DNA of 50,501 nucleotides from NCBI GenBank assembly GCA_009787835.1, contig WQSN01000016.1:1-50501 (forward strand). The letters are read 5' to 3'. Source of the stretch: Treponema sp. (GTDB lineage Bacteria; Spirochaetota; Spirochaetia; Treponematales; Breznakiellaceae). The notes under the pieces were generated by a model. That model was not told the DNA's origin. It saw only the letters and a list, made by a program, of their open reading frames with translations, and searched no databases. This document shows, one piece after another, positions 43,929 through 50,501 of this stretch. Each line of letters starts with the position of its first letter. Position 1 is the first letter of the stretch. Made by a program: the position numbers and the translations under genes.

Positions 43929-44063
43929 GAGGCTGTTCCAAAACTTCAGTTTTTGGAACAGCTACCTTAGATTTATATGAAAAAGTGGGCGCGAACCTTT
44001 GGTTCGATTAGACCGCTTTTTCAAGAGGTTGTGACAAAACTAACCGAGTTTTGGAACAACCTC
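43929..44063. repeat. 135-bp MITE-like element with GAGGYTGTTCCAAAACT terminal inverted repeats
   Basis: The outer ends are GAGGCTGTTCCAAAACT and its near-perfect inverse AGTTTTGGAACAACCTC (one mismatch in 17). Each end is itself a hairpin: 43929-43962 and 44025-44063. A third hairpin (TGAAAAAGTGG...CCGCTTTTTCA, 43978-44023, with GAACC-TTT-GGTTC at its tip) fills the middle. There is no open reading frame of note. No clear target-site duplication is seen at the flanks. A solo copy of one hairpin is at 16391-16427. Confidence 0.6.
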
Positions 44064-44097
44064 AGTATACATTTCCGCAGCAGAATATATTTTAACC

Positions 44098-44694
44098 CTA
44101 TTTACCGGTTTTTTTTCTAACTTCTGACAATCCGGAACGTTCAAAATTTGTAATAAAGGCGGGTACTCTTGGTATATCAGTTTCTACCTGCGCTTCACCC
44201 TTAAAACGGTAATTTACCTGACGCAGGGCGATAATGTCGTCTAACAGTCTGCGGTTCATGTTGATAAAATTCATTACAAAACTGAATTCGGCTTCGCAGG
44301 AACTTAAAGCCGGAATGTGCAGTATATCCTTTCCTCTGCCGTCACCCCAATATCTGCCATTACCGTACAGTTCATAACTTAATGAAGAAAGATCTACTGC
44401 AAACCCATTGGGATTATCGATTCTTACAACAGTCAGGAATTCCGTATTGATAAGATCCGCCTGCAATACTGCAATTGATACAATGGAAAATTCAGGTTTA
44501 ATAATTTCTATAACAGGTTCTTCTTCGATAAACTCTTCGATAATAACTTCTTCAAATACTTCCGGTATTGCCAAAACAATTTCGGGCGCAATAAAAGGCT
44601 CTACAGGCGGCGGCAGCGATAAAGGCGGCTGCGGCTGCGATTTACAGGCAATTAATAAAAATGGAATTAAAATCAACAAATGAGATTTCCGCAT
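44098..44694 (-). CDS. LEA14-like (WHy domain) lipoprotein
   Basis: A 198-aa exported protein. The signal peptide ends in LLIAC (Cys17), so it is probably a lipoprotein. A Pro- and Glu/Ile-rich linker (residues of about 20-70) follows. Residues of about 70-185 match the LEA type 2/WHy fold: ADLINTEFLTVVRIDNPNGF, SLSYELYGNGRYWGDGRG and NYRFKGEAQVETDIPRVPA. In bacteria such domains sit in the envelope; the role is not defined. It is transcribed on its own or after the Memo-like gene (46-bp gap). Confidence 0.8.
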   Translation of the reverse strand: MRKSHLLILIPFLLIACKSQPQPPLSLPPPVEPFIAPEIVLAIPEVFEEVIIEEFIEEEPVIEIIKPEFSIVSIAVLQADLINTEFLTVVRIDNPNGFAVDLSSLSYELYGNGRYWGDGRGKDILHIPALSSCEAEFSFVMNFINMNRRLLDDIIALRQVNYRFKGEAQVETDIPRVPAFITNFERSGLSEVRKKTGK

Positions 44695-44740
44695 ATTAGA
44701 TTTTCGGCTGATAATTTATAACAGTTTAGGTTTTTTTTTA

Positions 44741-45592
44741 CTATTCAAAAGATACAGCGCTGTAAAAAACAGTATTATTTTCCGTATTATCCACAGTGCT
44801 GCCTACGGCGCTGACCATATAATTTGCCGGGGAACAGGAGTCTTTTCCGTCCAGCAGGCCGCTTTCAAGAAGGCTTACCACAAGAGCGCCGCCGCAGGCA
44901 TTGATACTGCCGTCAAGTATCGCGGAAGCAATAGCCGGCGCGTCTTTTTCGGAAAAAAGGCGCAGGCATTCTTCAGCTAACAAACGCGCGGTTGCCGTAT
45001 CATTGTCGCAGGAGAGATTGCAGGAAACAACAATCAGGGTTTCATCAAGAACGGGAGCGATTACCGCTTTTAAAGCATGAGCCAGATCATCAATATATTC
45101 CTCGCTGGGCTGCCCCATAAGGATTGGCACAATCGAGGCCTGGGGGAAGCAATATTTTACGAACGGAAGTAAAATCTCTATCGAATGTTCACCTAGATGC
45201 GGAATATCGTCGATTACAAAATAATTACCGTTAAATTTTAATTCTTCGGAAATATCCCGATCTACCAGAATATTCCCCAATGGCGTATTAAATGAATGTG
45301 AATTTGAAAGAAAAAGACCTTTTTCCCGTTTATCATGGATTGGGCCTAAAATAACTACCCTGTTTATGTTACTACTCCTGCCCATTGCCGAAGAAAACGC
45401 GTTTGCTGCCAAAGCTCCGCTAAAGTCCCATGCGCCATGCGGGGCGATTATTGCCTGCGCGTTACCTCCCTTACCGGCTTCCAGACCAAAAGAGCGGATA
45501 AATTTAAGAATTCCCCTTTTATCTTCAGGATAGAACACTCCGGCGCCAACCGGACTGCGAACCCTTTTCTTTTGGGCGAACACAGCTTCCAT
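44741..45592 (-). CDS. amrB: Memo-like protein (AmmeMemoRadiSam system protein B), divergent metal site
   Basis: A 283-aa Memo-family protein, related to extradiol dioxygenases. Family landmarks are VRSPVGAGVFYPEDKRGI at the N-terminus, His52 in IIAPHGAWDFSGALA (usually PHAGYxYSG), His86 in ILGPIHD, and GEHSIEILLPFVKYCFP. The conserved SSDxSH motif is altered to SCNLSC (residues 190-195), replacing the Asp with Asn192 and the His with Cys195. The C-terminal ligand Cys233 in INACGGALV is kept. So metal binding may be altered or lost. The partner AMMECR1 gene is at 2104-2670; no radical SAM partner is visible. Confidence 0.85.
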   Translation of the reverse strand: MEAVFAQKKRVRSPVGAGVFYPEDKRGILKFIRSFGLEAGKGGNAQAIIAPHGAWDFSGALAANAFSSAMGRSSNINRVVILGPIHDKREKGLFLSNSHSFNTPLGNILVDRDISEELKFNGNYFVIDDIPHLGEHSIEILLPFVKYCFPQASIVPILMGQPSEEYIDDLAHALKAVIAPVLDETLIVVSCNLSCDNDTATARLLAEECLRLFSEKDAPAIASAILDGSINACGGALVVSLLESGLLDGKDSCSPANYMVSAVGSTVDNTENNTVFYSAVSFE

Positions 45593-45837
45593 ATATATTA
45601 ACTCTAGTGTTTACAAAGTCAGTATGCAAGGAAAAAGCAGAAAAATAATAAAAAACTCCCATCGGCTAATGCAGGTAGATACATCCATAAAAAACATATA
45701 TATTGGCTGTAAATGGGTGTTTACGCAAACCATTAAGACAAAAGACGTTTTTATGTCGGCATCATTACGGTATCTGCCATATTAATAATGGATACTAAAA
45801 TTTTTGCTGAAATAAAAACGGTTAATAAGGACCTTTA

Positions 45838-46554
45838 ATGATTACTGTACAGAATGTATCCAAGCGTTACGGTAAATATACCGCTAACGATGATATATGC
45901 CTTTCGGTTAAACAAGGCGAGCTGGCTGTTTTACTCGGACCAAACGGCGCGGGTAAATCCACGCTGATAAAATCCATCTGCGGATTATTGCGGTTTAGCG
46001 GAATTATTACAGTAGGCGGATATGACAACCGCGCTGTCGAGGCTAAACGCCTGCTGGGTTATGTCCCCGAAATTCCTGTTTTATACCCGATGCTTACCGT
46101 GAGTGAACATCTGGAATTTATCGCCAAAGCCTACCGACTTAAAGACTGGCAGCCGTTAGCTGACGATCTGCTTAACCGTTTTGAAATGACAGACAAGGCC
46201 GCTAAACTTGGAAAGGAACTTTCCAAGGGGATGCAGCAGAAGGTTAATGTATGCTGCGCTTTACTGCCCAGACCCCAGGCTGTGATACTTGATGAACCTC
46301 TTGTTGGACTTGACCCGCACGGCATACGGGAAATCAAAGCTTTGATTTCTGATTTAAAGAAAAACGGCTGCGCGCTTTTGATCAGCACCCACATTATAGA
46401 AAGCATAGAGGATAATTGGGATACCACCTACATTATGAAAAACGGCAAGGTCGCGGCTGTTTGCCGCCGTGGGGAAATGCCAAAAGGTCTGTCGCTGGAA
46501 GATGTATACTTTAAAATCACAGAGGGTCCGCAGCCTGCGGCGCGCAATCCATAA
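45838..46554 (+). CDS. ABC transporter ATP-binding protein (ABC-2 exporter)
   Basis: A 238-aa ATPase. Walker A is GPNGAGKSTLIKS, the signature is LSKGMQQKV (LSGGQ variant), Walker B is AVILDEPLVGLDP and the H-loop is LISTHII. It is of the CcmA/YxlF type. AAGGACC gives a ribosome site. It forms an operon with the permease that starts 12 bp further on. The cargo is unknown. Confidence 0.93.
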   Translation: MITVQNVSKRYGKYTANDDICLSVKQGELAVLLGPNGAGKSTLIKSICGLLRFSGIITVGGYDNRAVEAKRLLGYVPEIPVLYPMLTVSEHLEFIAKAYRLKDWQPLADDLLNRFEMTDKAAKLGKELSKGMQQKVNVCCALLPRPQAVILDEPLVGLDPHGIREIKALISDLKKNGCALLISTHIIESIEDNWDTTYIMKNGKVAAVCRRGEMPKGLSLEDVYFKITEGPQPAARNP

Positions 46555-46566
46555 GGGCGAAATATA

Positions 46567-48144
46567 ATGAACGCGCTTTTTTTTATTATTATAAAAAGTT
46601 TTAAAAACAGCATTATGGAATTATTCAAAAAACCTGGAAAACTCGCGTTATATATATTTGTAATGGCCGCTCTTACAGGCACCATTATATTGTCAATTAT
46701 CAACAAATCAGAAATTGATATTTACAGGCCTATTACTATATTTACGGGAATCCTGTTTCTGTTTATATCCATTTTTACCGCTCTCGCCCTTTCAAAAGGA
46801 TTATCAGGCGGTGATAATATATTTGAAATGAACGATGTAAACCTGCTGTTTGTATCGCCTGTCAGTCCGCGGAAAATACTGCTGTACGGTATTGTCCGCA
46901 TGGCGAAGACCGCTTTTTTAGCAGGTTTCTTTATACCGTTTCAGGCAGGATGGCTTTCTGTTTTCGGCATAAATTTCGGCGGCGTTATGTTGATTTTCGC
47001 GGGATTTATATTAAGCGTTATTGTTTTAACTATAGTATCCCTTTTTATTTACAGTAAAACCTGCGGCAGCGATGTCCGTAAAAAATTTTTTAGATGTTTC
47101 GTTCTTTCTCTGCTGCTGCCATTAGCGGTCTTCCTTGTCTATCAGTATTTTCAGATAAAGGATATTTATCTGACGCTGGAAGCGGCTATATGTTCTCCAT
47201 TCATGAAATTTATTCCTGTGGCAGGATGGACTGCAAGCGGACTTACTTCTCTTTTAACAGGAGATATAACAGGCGGCATATTCTTTCTCTCTTTGAATCT
47301 GCTCCTCGGCGCCGGTTTAACAATATATATTTTACTCTCCAGAGCGGATTATTACGAGGATGTGCTTGTAACAACCGAAACAGCGTATGAAAAAAAACGC
47401 GCGGTTTCCGATGGAAATATCACAGCGGCGTCGGTTTCCTCAAGACAGATAAAAGTTTCCGGAACCGGCATTTCAGGAAGCGGCGCGTATGCTCTCTTCG
47501 GTAAACACGTTCGGGAAAGTTTGCGTCAAAACAGATTCGGTTTTATAAGCTTACTCTCGGTCTTCCTGATTATCGGCGCCGCAACCGCTTCTTCCATCAT
47601 CAGCGATTTAATGATTATTATGCAAATACTGATGTGGATACAGGTTTTTCTGATAGGAACCGGAAGGGGATTGCAGGAAACATACTCTCATTACATCTAT
47701 ATGATTCCGGAATCTTCTTTCAAAAAGATTCTATGGAGCAATATGGAAGTCATGGCAAAGACATTAATTGAAAGCGTACTGCTCTTTGGAATTAGCGGTA
47801 TTTTAATCAGCGCAAACCCGGCATTAATTGTTATCTGTATCCTGACATATACTCTTTTCTCGCTGTTATTGTTAGGTGTCAATTATTTATCCATACGGTT
47901 TACCGGCGCGGACATCAGCACGGGAATCTTAATGATGATATATTGCTTCGCGGTAATGTTAATCATTGCGCCGGGAATAACGCTCGCTGTTGCTACAGGA
48001 ACTATCATTGGCGGCGAAACTGGAAATTTGGCAGGACTTCTTGTATTGGCGCTCTGGGAACTGGGCGCGGGACTTGGCTGCTTTGCGTTATCAAAAGGCG
48101 TCTTGCATAACTGCGATATGTTATCTGTAAAGATAAAGAAATGA
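46567..48144 (+). CDS. ABC-2 type permease (putative exporter)
   Basis: A 525-aa membrane protein with about 12 hydrophobic segments (IFVMAALTGTIILSIINKS, ITIFTGILFLFISIFTALAL, SLLSVFLIIGAATASSIIS). A soluble, Gly/Ser-containing loop lies near residue 275-320. It matches the general form of ABC-2 exporter permeases of Firmicutes and spirochaetes with duplicated six-helix halves. It pairs with the ATPase encoded 12 bp upstream. The substrate is unknown. Confidence 0.8.
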   Translation: MNALFFIIIKSFKNSIMELFKKPGKLALYIFVMAALTGTIILSIINKSEIDIYRPITIFTGILFLFISIFTALALSKGLSGGDNIFEMNDVNLLFVSPVSPRKILLYGIVRMAKTAFLAGFFIPFQAGWLSVFGINFGGVMLIFAGFILSVIVLTIVSLFIYSKTCGSDVRKKFFRCFVLSLLLPLAVFLVYQYFQIKDIYLTLEAAICSPFMKFIPVAGWTASGLTSLLTGDITGGIFFLSLNLLLGAGLTIYILLSRADYYEDVLVTTETAYEKKRAVSDGNITAASVSSRQIKVSGTGISGSGAYALFGKHVRESLRQNRFGFISLLSVFLIIGAATASSIISDLMIIMQILMWIQVFLIGTGRGLQETYSHYIYMIPESSFKKILWSNMEVMAKTLIESVLLFGISGILISANPALIVICILTYTLFSLLLLGVNYLSIRFTGADISTGILMMIYCFAVMLIIAPGITLAVATGTIIGGETGNLAGLLVLALWELGAGLGCFALSKGVLHNCDMLSVKIKK

Positions 48145-48270
48145 TAAGCCCGATAAGGTACAATCCCGGCGCGTCATCCGCTTCACCTAATATAAATAAC
48201 GCTGTCCCAATAATTATCCCGACAACAATTGGTAATATTACAGATAATTAAAAATATTTTTAACATTCAT
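48145..48270 (-). pseudogene. Frameshifted remnant of a small membrane protein gene
   Basis: Read on the minus strand, ATG 48270 (AGGA upstream) opens MNVKNIFNYL and then stops. One frame over, without a start, follows LSVILPIVVGIIIGTALF and then ILGEADDAPGLYLIGLIISL. The two pieces join at the AT-rich stretch near 48243-48255 if one base is missing. The protein would be a short double-TM peptide with an acidic GEADDAPG loop. It runs into the 3' end of the ABC-2 permease gene. The family is unknown. Confidence 0.35.
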
Positions 48271-48351
48271 TCTTTTTCCTAAATTAATTATTCTACAAAA
48301 AAACACGAATCCATATAAATCATGGAAATTAATTTTTAGATACGAAAGGAA

Positions 48352-49779
48352 TTATACCTTGCAGCCTTCAAGAGTGCGCAGACGTTTGTCTTCCAGCTTT
48401 ACGTGCAAATTTTTCTCCTGTGTCGGGATAACAAGTCCTTTGGGACCGTCTTTGACGCGGCGCAGGTATTTTACCAGTGTGTAGAATAAATCGCCTGCTC
48501 CGTTATTTCTGCCTTTTGAATAAAAAATCGCAAGGTTTCCCGCATCCAGCAAAATATCCAGAGGCACTGTTTTACCTGCCCTCTGCTTTATAAACACATA
48601 AGAGCCGTGATAATCCCTTGCGTGAAGCCATGTGTCGTTGCCTTTTACATGACGGCGCAGGAGTTCATCATTTTCAGAAGCGTCCCTTCCGACAATTATC
48701 AGCCAGTCACCGCGCCTGAACGATAACCCCGGACGCGATTTTTCTTTTTTACCATGTCCCGTAACGGCGGCCGCGCCTCGTGATTTTAACATTTTCGCCA
48801 AAACAAGGGGATTGGTTTCGCTTAACAGACGGTTTAATTTTTCTGTTACATTTTTTAATTCATTTTCGCCTTCCGCTATCTCCCTTTGAATTTCGGCAAG
48901 AGCGTTTTTTTCCTTTTTATATTGTTCATAATATTTGCCTGCCGTTAATACGGGGTTTAGGTTGGGCGTTAGCTCAATACGGATTGTTTCACCGTTGTCA
49001 TCCGCCTCCAGCCATTTATCGCCGGGTTTGACAGCCGCGATATTAGATAAAATTATGTCACCATAGTTTTTTAACCGTTCGCAATTGGCGAATGACGCTT
49101 CTTTTTCCCTTAACTTTTCAAGCGCGGCGCTGATCCTGCCCATACTGCCTTCACAACTGCGTCTTGCCTGTTCCCTTAATGTTTCAAGAGAGAGCGGCCC
49201 TCCCTGCGCCGCGTAAAGCGCGTCTATTTTACTATTGAATGATCCTTCGCCTGATAACGCGCGCACTTCATATTCACGCCTGGGTTTTTTCGCAGCCTCA
49301 CCGTTGCCCTGCTCCATAAGAGATTCAGGTGAATAAATACCGCCAGTAATCTCGCCACGTTTAGGCAGGCGGCGCATTGCGTCTAACACAGTGTTGTCTT
49401 CGCCTGTAACGATAAAGTTCGCCGCGTTAGACCAAAGACGGATATACAGCTTATAGATTCCATCCGGCCTCTTAACAGAAATTCTTATAATACGGTTATC
49501 GCCAAGCTGGCATGCTTCGGTAATCCAGCCGTTTACAATTCTGGAAGACAAAAATTGCGCGAAACGCAGAGGCTTATCGCTCTTTGGAACCGCGCGGAAT
49601 GTTTCATGTATTCTGCACGCTCCTGGACTGAGAGATATTAGTATCTGTTTAGTTTCACCTTTTTTATGCAAACGTAAAATAATTACATCAAAAGCGCTCT
49701 GCACGGCGCTTTGAATCTGCGCACCTTCAATATCGAGTTCCTCGAGAATTAAATCAATTTCTTTCCAGTTTAAAGACAT
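48352..49779 (-). CDS. NFACT (RqcH/FbpA-like) ribosome quality control protein
   Basis: About 475 aa from ATG 49779 (MSLNWKEIDLI); an in-frame TTG at 49797 lies inside the -10 box and is unlikely. The N-terminal NFACT-N domain (about 1-190) holds ARFLSSRIVNGW-type segments. A helical coiled-coil middle follows (NALAEIQREIAEGENELKNV). The C-terminal NFACT-R domain is GRDASENDELLRRHVKGNDTW and HARDYHGSYVFIKQRAG. RqcH-type proteins bind the large ribosomal subunit and add Ala tails to stalled peptides; older annotations call them fibronectin-binding. It is divergent from ettA. Confidence 0.85.
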   Translation of the reverse strand: MSLNWKEIDLILEELDIEGAQIQSAVQSAFDVIILRLHKKGETKQILISLSPGACRIHETFRAVPKSDKPLRFAQFLSSRIVNGWITEACQLGDNRIIRISVKRPDGIYKLYIRLWSNAANFIVTGEDNTVLDAMRRLPKRGEITGGIYSPESLMEQGNGEAAKKPRREYEVRALSGEGSFNSKIDALYAAQGGPLSLETLREQARRSCEGSMGRISAALEKLREKEASFANCERLKNYGDIILSNIAAVKPGDKWLEADDNGETIRIELTPNLNPVLTAGKYYEQYKKEKNALAEIQREIAEGENELKNVTEKLNRLLSETNPLVLAKMLKSRGAAAVTGHGKKEKSRPGLSFRRGDWLIIVGRDASENDELLRRHVKGNDTWLHARDYHGSYVFIKQRAGKTVPLDILLDAGNLAIFYSKGRNNGAGDLFYTLVKYLRRVKDGPKGLVIPTQEKNLHVKLEDKRLRTLEGCKV

Positions 49780-49785
49780 GGTGAT

Positions 49786-49794
49786 AATATAGCA
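49786..49794 (-). promoter_or_regulatory. Extended -10 promoter for the NFACT gene
   Basis: On the minus strand TGc-TATATT (49786-49794) is followed by ATCACC and the ATG at 49779, a 6-nt gap without a Shine-Dalgarno. Confidence 0.5.
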
Positions 49795-49850
49795 CAAATT
49801 AATTATTCAAGGAATTATATAACAGGTACTATAAATTTAGTCATCTCCTG

Positions 49851-49865
49851 TGCTACACTTTAACC
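49851..49865 (+). promoter_or_regulatory. Extended -10 promoter directly before ettA
   Basis: TGc-TACACT at 49851-49859 is followed by TTAACC and the ATG at 49866. It has the same layout as the divergent NFACT promoter 60 bp away. Confidence 0.5.
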
Positions 49866-50501
49866 ATGTCAACCGATGATAAAAAAATAATTTACACCAT
49901 GTACAAGGTTTCCAAAAAACACGGAACCAAACAGGTGCTAAAGGATATAAGTATCTCCTATTTTTACGGCGCGAAGATCGGCGTTATCGGCCTTAACGGA
50001 TCGGGAAAGTCAAGTCTTTTGAAAATACTCGCGGGTGTTGATACCGAGTTCGCCGGAGATACTTCAATCAGCCCGGGATTTAAAATCGGGTTTCTGGAAC
50101 AGGAGCCGTACCTGGAGCCGGGAAAAACAGTAAAAGATATTGTTTCCGAGGGGGCCATGGAACTAGTCGCGCTCCTTGCGGAATTTGACAAGGTAAGCGA
50201 GGCCTTCGGAGAGCCTGACGCCGATTATGACAAGCTGGGCACAAAGCAGGCGGAATTGCAGGAGAAGATTGAAGCCGCTGACGGCTGGAATCTGGACAGC
50301 CGCCTTGAACTTGCGATGGAAGCGTTGCGCTGCCCGAACGGCGATGAAGTTGTAGATCACCTTTCTGGCGGTGAAAGACGGCGGGTGGCTCTTTGCCGTC
50401 TGCTTCTGCAAAAACCGGACATACTGTTACTCGACGAGCCTACCAATCACCTGGACGCGGAAACTGTCGCCTGGCTTGAACGCCATCTGCGCGATTATGC
50501 A
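49866..50501 (+). CDS. ettA: Energy-dependent translational throttle protein EttA (ABC-F), 5' part
   Basis: The first 212 residues of an ABC-F protein that binds the ribosomal E site and gates translation according to ATP/ADP. It starts MSTDDKKIIYTMYKVSKKHG, close to EttA. Visible are Walker A GLNGSGKSSLLKILAG, FLEQEPYLEPGKTV, the long helical arm (LGTKQAELQEKIEAADGW), the signature HLSGGERRRVALCRLLL and Walker B ILLLDEPTNHLD. The second ATPase domain lies beyond the window end; full-length EttA is about 555 aa. Confidence 0.93.
   Translation, partial: MSTDDKKIIYTMYKVSKKHGTKQVLKDISISYFYGAKIGVIGLNGSGKSSLLKILAGVDTEFAGDTSISPGFKIGFLEQEPYLEPGKTVKDIVSEGAMELVALLAEFDKVSEAFGEPDADYDKLGTKQAELQEKIEAADGWNLDSRLELAMEALRCPNGDEVVDHLSGGERRRVALCRLLLQKPDILLLDEPTNHLDAETVAWLERHLRDYA

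Noticed and set aside
2104..45592. AMMECR1 and Memo genes as one AmmeMemoRadiSam locus
   Set aside because: They are about 42 kb apart with unrelated genes between and no radical SAM gene, so they are not a cluster here.
45593..45837. Possible small gene or RNA in the gap between the Memo-like gene and the ABC ATPase
   Set aside because: No frame with a ribosome site and no stable hairpin seen; it probably holds only the two divergent promoters.

Overview
The window looks like a chromosomal segment of a host-associated spirochaete, most likely Treponema. That is an inference from gene content, not from a marker gene. Supporting points are a V-type (not F-type) ATPase subunit, many lipoproteins with relaxed lipoboxes (ISC, VSC, GAC), TPR lipoproteins, a FecR-like/fibronectin-type protein, a formylglycine-generating-enzyme (FGE)-type protein of the kind diversified by retroelements in Treponema, and ABC sugar importers without their own ATPases. 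The DNA is moderately AT-rich and densely packed. I see no rRNA, tRNA, CRISPR array, transposase or phage gene.

Layout. 1-1888: 3'-cut V-ATPase subunit I (minus). 2104-2670: AMMECR1 protein. 2631-11916 (minus): one functional block read as response regulator, histidine kinase, solute-binding protein 2, then a second promoter, solute-binding protein 1, two sugar permeases, an HlyD-like adaptor and an FtsX/MacB-like permease. The two promoters share an 11-bp-spaced direct repeat (ACTTCAG-N4-ACTACAG), the likely binding site of the regulator. 11984-16310 (minus): yajC-secD-secF-ispH. 16432-22533 (minus): a cyclase, a FecR-like protein with a long Pro/Glu spacer, a beta-barrel candidate and a 95-aa unknown. 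22664-27944: two divergent TPR lipoproteins, a LysM lytic transglycosylase and an unknown exported protein. 27954-30197: a BASS-family transporter and an OmpA-family protein. 30252-34618 (minus): a second sugar importer and a sugar-kinase-like gene. 34741-39436: cation efflux, an orphan OadB with a 46-aa OadG-like partner, a diguanylate cyclase and a DUF2804 protein. 39482-41899: murD and epmA. 42075-43724: an exported FGE-type protein whose GC-rich, NNC-codon-rich 3' end resembles a diversity-generating retroelement (DGR) variable region. 43725-44097 is gene-free and holds a bidirectional terminator and a MITE-like element. 44098-49779: a LEA14-like lipoprotein, a Memo-like protein, an ABC-2 exporter, a frameshifted small membrane gene and an NFACT protein. 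49866 onward: ettA, cut by the window end.

The most promising signals are the two-component regulon with its visible operator pair, the DGR-like variable region, and a recurring leaderless promoter design (extended -10, then 6-8 nt, then ATG, with no Shine-Dalgarno). No single wholly new system is proven by this window.
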